Made by a program: the position numbers and the translations under genes. 14,841 nt of DNA from assembly GCA_040752295.1 (NCBI GenBank), contig JBFMFE010000106.1:1-14841 (forward strand), in the 5' to 3' direction. The notes beneath the pieces are model-generated. The model did not search any database. It was not told where the DNA came from and saw only the letters and a list, made by a program, of their open reading frames with translations. Source of the DNA: JBFMFE01 sp040752295 (GTDB taxonomy: Bacteria > UBP15 > UBA6099 > JBFMBQ01). Shown piece after piece: positions 13,001 to 14,841 of the stretch. Numbering within the stretch: the first letter of the stretch is position 1; each line of letters opens with the position of its first letter.

Positions 13001-14163
13001 CAGCGGTCACCTCCGAGCACGACGACGCCTCCGCTGCGCGACGGAACTCCGTTCCACCCGGCGGCGACGGCGACGCGGACCTTCCCGTCCACCTGTGCGC
13101 CGCCCGCCTCGCCCCTTATCTGAAGATAGCACTCTATCACCCTCACAAGCCCAGCGGCGGAGCGCGGATAGCCCATCGCGAGCGACCCGCCCGACGGGTT
13201 CACGGGCAGCGCGCCGCCACGGTCGAAACGTCCCCTTTCGAGGTCTTTCGCGGCCCCGCCCTCTCCGCTCAGCCCCAGCGCCTCGACGTGGAGAAGTTCC
13301 TTGAACGAGTATCTGTCGTCCACTTCGGCGAGACGGATTTCCCTCGAGGGTCTCGTTATCCCCGCTTCCCTGTACGCCGCCTTCGCCGCGACTTCGAGGT
13401 ACCCGGCGCGGGACAGGTCGGCGTCCGTCCACGACAGCGACGAGGCGTCCGAACCCCACCCGATGCCCTTTATCCACACGGGATTCGGTGTAATCCTTTT
13501 CGCTCTTTCCGCCGAGCCGAGCAGCACGGAGACGGCGCCGTCGCACCACGGCGCGACGTCGAGCGCGCGCAGCGGCAGGGCGACCGGCGGCGCACCGTCA
13601 ACCTCGCGCAGCGAAAGCCTTTCCGTGAAGACGGCGCGGGGGTTCGCGCGCCCGCATTCCCTGCTCTTGAGCACGACTCTCGAGACCTGCCGCCGCGTGA
13701 CGCCGCGCGATTCCATGTAGCGTCTCATTTCAAGCCCGGCGAGCGCGTGCGGGTTCGCGTCGAACGGGCGCTGCCACAAGGGGTCCAGCGCGCGCGTGTC
13801 AAGGTAGTCGTGCCCGACCGCCTCGGACGGCTTGTCGTAGCCGACGACCAGTACGAGATCGAACAGACCCGCCTGTATCTGCATCACCGCGGTGAACAGC
13901 CCGTATATCGAGTCCGCGCAGAGCCTTATGTTGGGCTTGAGTATCCCCCCGACCTGGTCGGGGACGAACTCGTCGGCTATCGCCCTGCCCTCGGCGAAGT
14001 CCTCGCCCGTCGTGACGATGCTCTGAACGTCTTTTTCGGTCACCCCGGCGGCGGCGTGCAGGCGCTTGACGGACTCGAACATCATGTCCTTGAAGTAAAC
14101 CTCCGGGGCTGCCTGCCGGAAGCGTCCCGTGTCAACTCCGACGATTGCCGCCCGTCCGCTCAC
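13000..14163 (-). CDS. Thiolase-like (SCP2-thiolase family) acyl-CoA enzyme, subunit A
   Basis: A 387-residue divergent thiolase-superfamily protein, the first gene of the operon. Motifs: AAIVGVDTGRFR (5-16); C82 in IRLCADSIYGL, at the nucleophile position but without the usual SGG(A) context; EVDDRYSFKELLHVEALGL (280-298); and VNPSGGSLAMGYPRSAAGL (321-339). The GHP His of thiolases is Tyr (Y332, GYP). The chain therefore looks non-classical: it may be a structural partner of subunit B or have different chemistry such as retro-aldol cleavage, as in Ltp2-type SCP2-thiolase homologues that work with DUF35 partners. Start is GTG 14163 with GGGAG about 11 nt upstream and an extended -10 promoter near 14230. 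Cytoplasmic, no signal peptide. Family confident; reaction unknown. Confidence 0.88.
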   Translation of the reverse strand: MSGRAAIVGVDTGRFRQAAPEVYFKDMMFESVKRLHAAAGVTEKDVQSIVTTGEDFAEGRAIADEFVPDQVGGILKPNIRLCADSIYGLFTAVMQIQAGLFDLVLVVGYDKPSEAVGHDYLDTRALDPLWQRPFDANPHALAGLEMRRYMESRGVTRRQVSRVVLKSRECGRANPRAVFTERLSLREVDGAPPVALPLRALDVAPWCDGAVSVLLGSAERAKRITPNPVWIKGIGWGSDASSLSWTDADLSRAGYLEVAAKAAYREAGITRPSREIRLAEVDDRYSFKELLHVEALGLSGEGGAAKDLERGRFDRGGALPVNPSGGSLAMGYPRSAAGLVRVIECYLQIRGEAGGAQVDGKVRVAVAAGWNGVPSRSGGVVVLGGDR

Positions 14164-14224
14164 GAGTCCGTCTTCTCCCGTTTTTCTCCGCGCGCCGATG
14201 GAGAAAGTCCCCGGTCGCGTCGTT

Positions 14225-14254
14225 ATGATACCAGCCGGCTTTTCGGGGCGTCAA
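14225..14254 (-). promoter_or_regulatory. Sigma70 extended -10 promoter of the thiolase operon
   Basis: On the minus strand TTGACG (14249-14254) is followed 18 bp later by TATCAT (14225-14230), preceded by TGG, an extended -10. The predicted start near 14218 leaves a leader of about 55 nt before GTG 14163. Confidence 0.65.
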
Positions 14255-14500
14255 GCGGGTCCGGGCGTACCGAGGGCTTCTGCCTCCGCCGGCGCCGGCA
14301 TTCGGTTTCAGCGCCGAAGCCTCGCGCGAAACGGCAAAGATTCTCAGCGTGGATCGCGCCGGTTGTTTATCCGCGGAATCCGCGGCGGAATCACTTTGGG
14401 ACGCTGCTGGAATCCTGTTTGTTCCCCGGGAAAAATCGCCGGAGCGGCGGGCGCGCCGATGTGAACATCAAGCCGCACGGCTTCCGTCTGTCCGCGTGCG
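14255..14500. other. Noncoding stretch upstream of the thiolase operon
   Basis: I see no supported gene here. Open frames are shadow-like or repeat-driven with no recognisable domain. GCCGGCGCCGGC (14288-14299) is a 12-bp perfect palindrome, and the CCGCGGAATCCGCGG stretch (about 14371-14385) can fold on itself. These are GC-rich secondary structures of unknown purpose. Confidence 0.4.
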
Positions 14501-14717
14501 ACGCACAGGCAGGCGGGAAATAGACAGTCCCGGGAACGCCGAAATACCCCCAGAACGCCGCCTGCCTGCGCCTGCCTGTGCCGCCTGCCTGGCTGGCAGA
14601 CAGGTTGGCACCTGCCTGCGTCCGCAGGACAGGCAGGCGGCAGACAGATGCGTTCACGCACAGGCAGGCACGGCAGACGGGCCGCAATACCGGGCGGCCT
14701 GTCTGCAAAAGGCAGGC
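14501..14717. repeat. Cluster of inverted CAGGCAGG / CCTGCCTG repeats
   Basis: ACGCACAGGCAGGC occurs twice directly (14501-14514 and 14656-14669), and its inverse GCCTGCCTGTGC lies at 14570-14581. Further CCTGCCTG copies are at 14561-14568, 14584-14591 and 14611-14618, with CAGGCAGG at 14630-14637 and a single AGGCAGG at 14710-14716. CCTGCG/CGCAGG around 14615-14628 forms a tight hairpin. The region can fold into several alternative stem-loops. It is a satellite-like or structural noncoding element; no protein is supported across it. Confidence 0.7.
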
Positions 14718-14730
14718 GTTCTTTGTTTTT
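14697..14730 (+). terminator. Terminator-like hairpin, plus strand
   Basis: GCCTGTC (14697-14703) pairs with GGCAGGC (14711-14717), with one G-T wobble and the loop TGCAAAA. GTTCTTTGTTTTT follows. The shape suits a Rho-independent terminator for a plus-strand transcript, although no plus-strand gene is seen upstream. It may end an RNA from the repeat region or be a by-product of the repeats. Confidence 0.5.
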
Positions 14731-14798
14731 CAGCAGCCAGTCTTAGGGAACTTTCGTACTTTTTGGTTCCCGCTCCACGGAGGAAGCTTTAAAGACAG

Positions 14799-14841
14799 AT
14801 GAATTTTATTTATGTCCGATGCAAATCCGATCATGCGAAAA
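14799..14841 (+). CDS. Possible start of a gene running off the right edge
   Basis: ATG 14799 opens a frame to the window's end (MNFIYVRCKSDHAK), with GGAGG at 14779-14783, a rather long 15 nt upstream. The AT-rich sequence after the repeat cluster would suit a gene start, but 14 codons are too few to judge. A second ATG at 14812 in another frame is equally possible. Confidence 0.2.
   Translation, partial: MNFIYVRCKSDHAK

Noticed and set aside
13288..14523. A 411-codon plus-strand frame opposite thiolase subunit A
   Set aside because: Antisense shadow that crosses the operon promoter and ends in the repeat cluster.
14501..14717. CRISPR array
   Set aside because: The repeated units are 8-14 nt, in both orientations and irregularly spaced, with no cas genes.
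14349..14792. Plus-strand ORFs across the repeat cluster (147 and 74 codons)
   Set aside because: They owe their openness to the CAGG/CCTG repeats and have no recognisable domain.

Overview
The window is a GC-rich bacterial chromosome segment. It has dense operons, mostly 1-13 nt or overlapping junctions, ATG/GTG starts with good Shine-Dalgarno (SD) sites and sigma70-like promoters. The gene mix is a bacterial-type pyruvate phosphate dikinase, a histidine kinase/receiver/Ser-Thr kinase operon, and a thiolase-like pair with a DUF35 Zn-ribbon partner. Together with (CAGG)n-type repeats this suggests an anaerobic or metabolically versatile bacterium, possibly from an uncultivated lineage. No rRNA, tRNA or other taxonomic marker is present, so I do not assign a phylum.

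Layout. (1) 1-1000: an AT-richer patch with no supported gene in the first 260 bases, a short palindromic repeat, then a promoter-driven mntA-hepT toxin-antitoxin pair (312-999). (2) 1109-3856, minus strand: ppdK. (3) 3857-4231: a divergent promoter region serving ppdK and the operon to its right. (4) 4232-10854, plus strand: six tightly packed genes, namely a GAF histidine kinase, a tandem receiver protein without output domain, a membrane Ser/Thr kinase with Ig-like and SH3b domains, a stand-alone lasso-B2/transglutaminase-like protein, a DUF1648 membrane protein and an exported alpha/beta hydrolase. (5) 10855-11044: hairpins between converging operons. (6) 11045-14163, minus strand: a three-gene operon of two thiolase-like proteins and a Zn-ribbon/OB protein, interrupted by a decayed two-gene cassette (small ORF plus nucleotidyltransferase stump). 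(7) 14164-14841: the operon's promoter, then a repeat-rich noncoding stretch of inverted CAGG/CCTG units ending in a plus-strand terminator-like hairpin.

How the genes may work together. The plus-strand operon looks like a phospho-signalling module. A cytoplasmic GAF kinase could feed a double receiver, and a Ser/Thr kinase is translated from the overlapping next frame and carries an SH3b domain that topology places outside the membrane. The last three genes (cysteine-protease-like fold, membrane protein, exported hydrolase) could be its envelope-associated output; this is inference from operon structure only. The minus-strand operon resembles acyl-CoA thiolase or aldolase complexes that pair an SCP2-thiolase-like protein with a DUF35 subunit. 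Both thiolase-like chains lack the usual catalytic His of the GHP motif, so classical thiolysis is doubtful. Two nucleotidyltransferase-fold cassettes, one intact (left) and one decayed (right), mark spots where mobile defence/TA-type genes have entered an otherwise ordinary chromosome.
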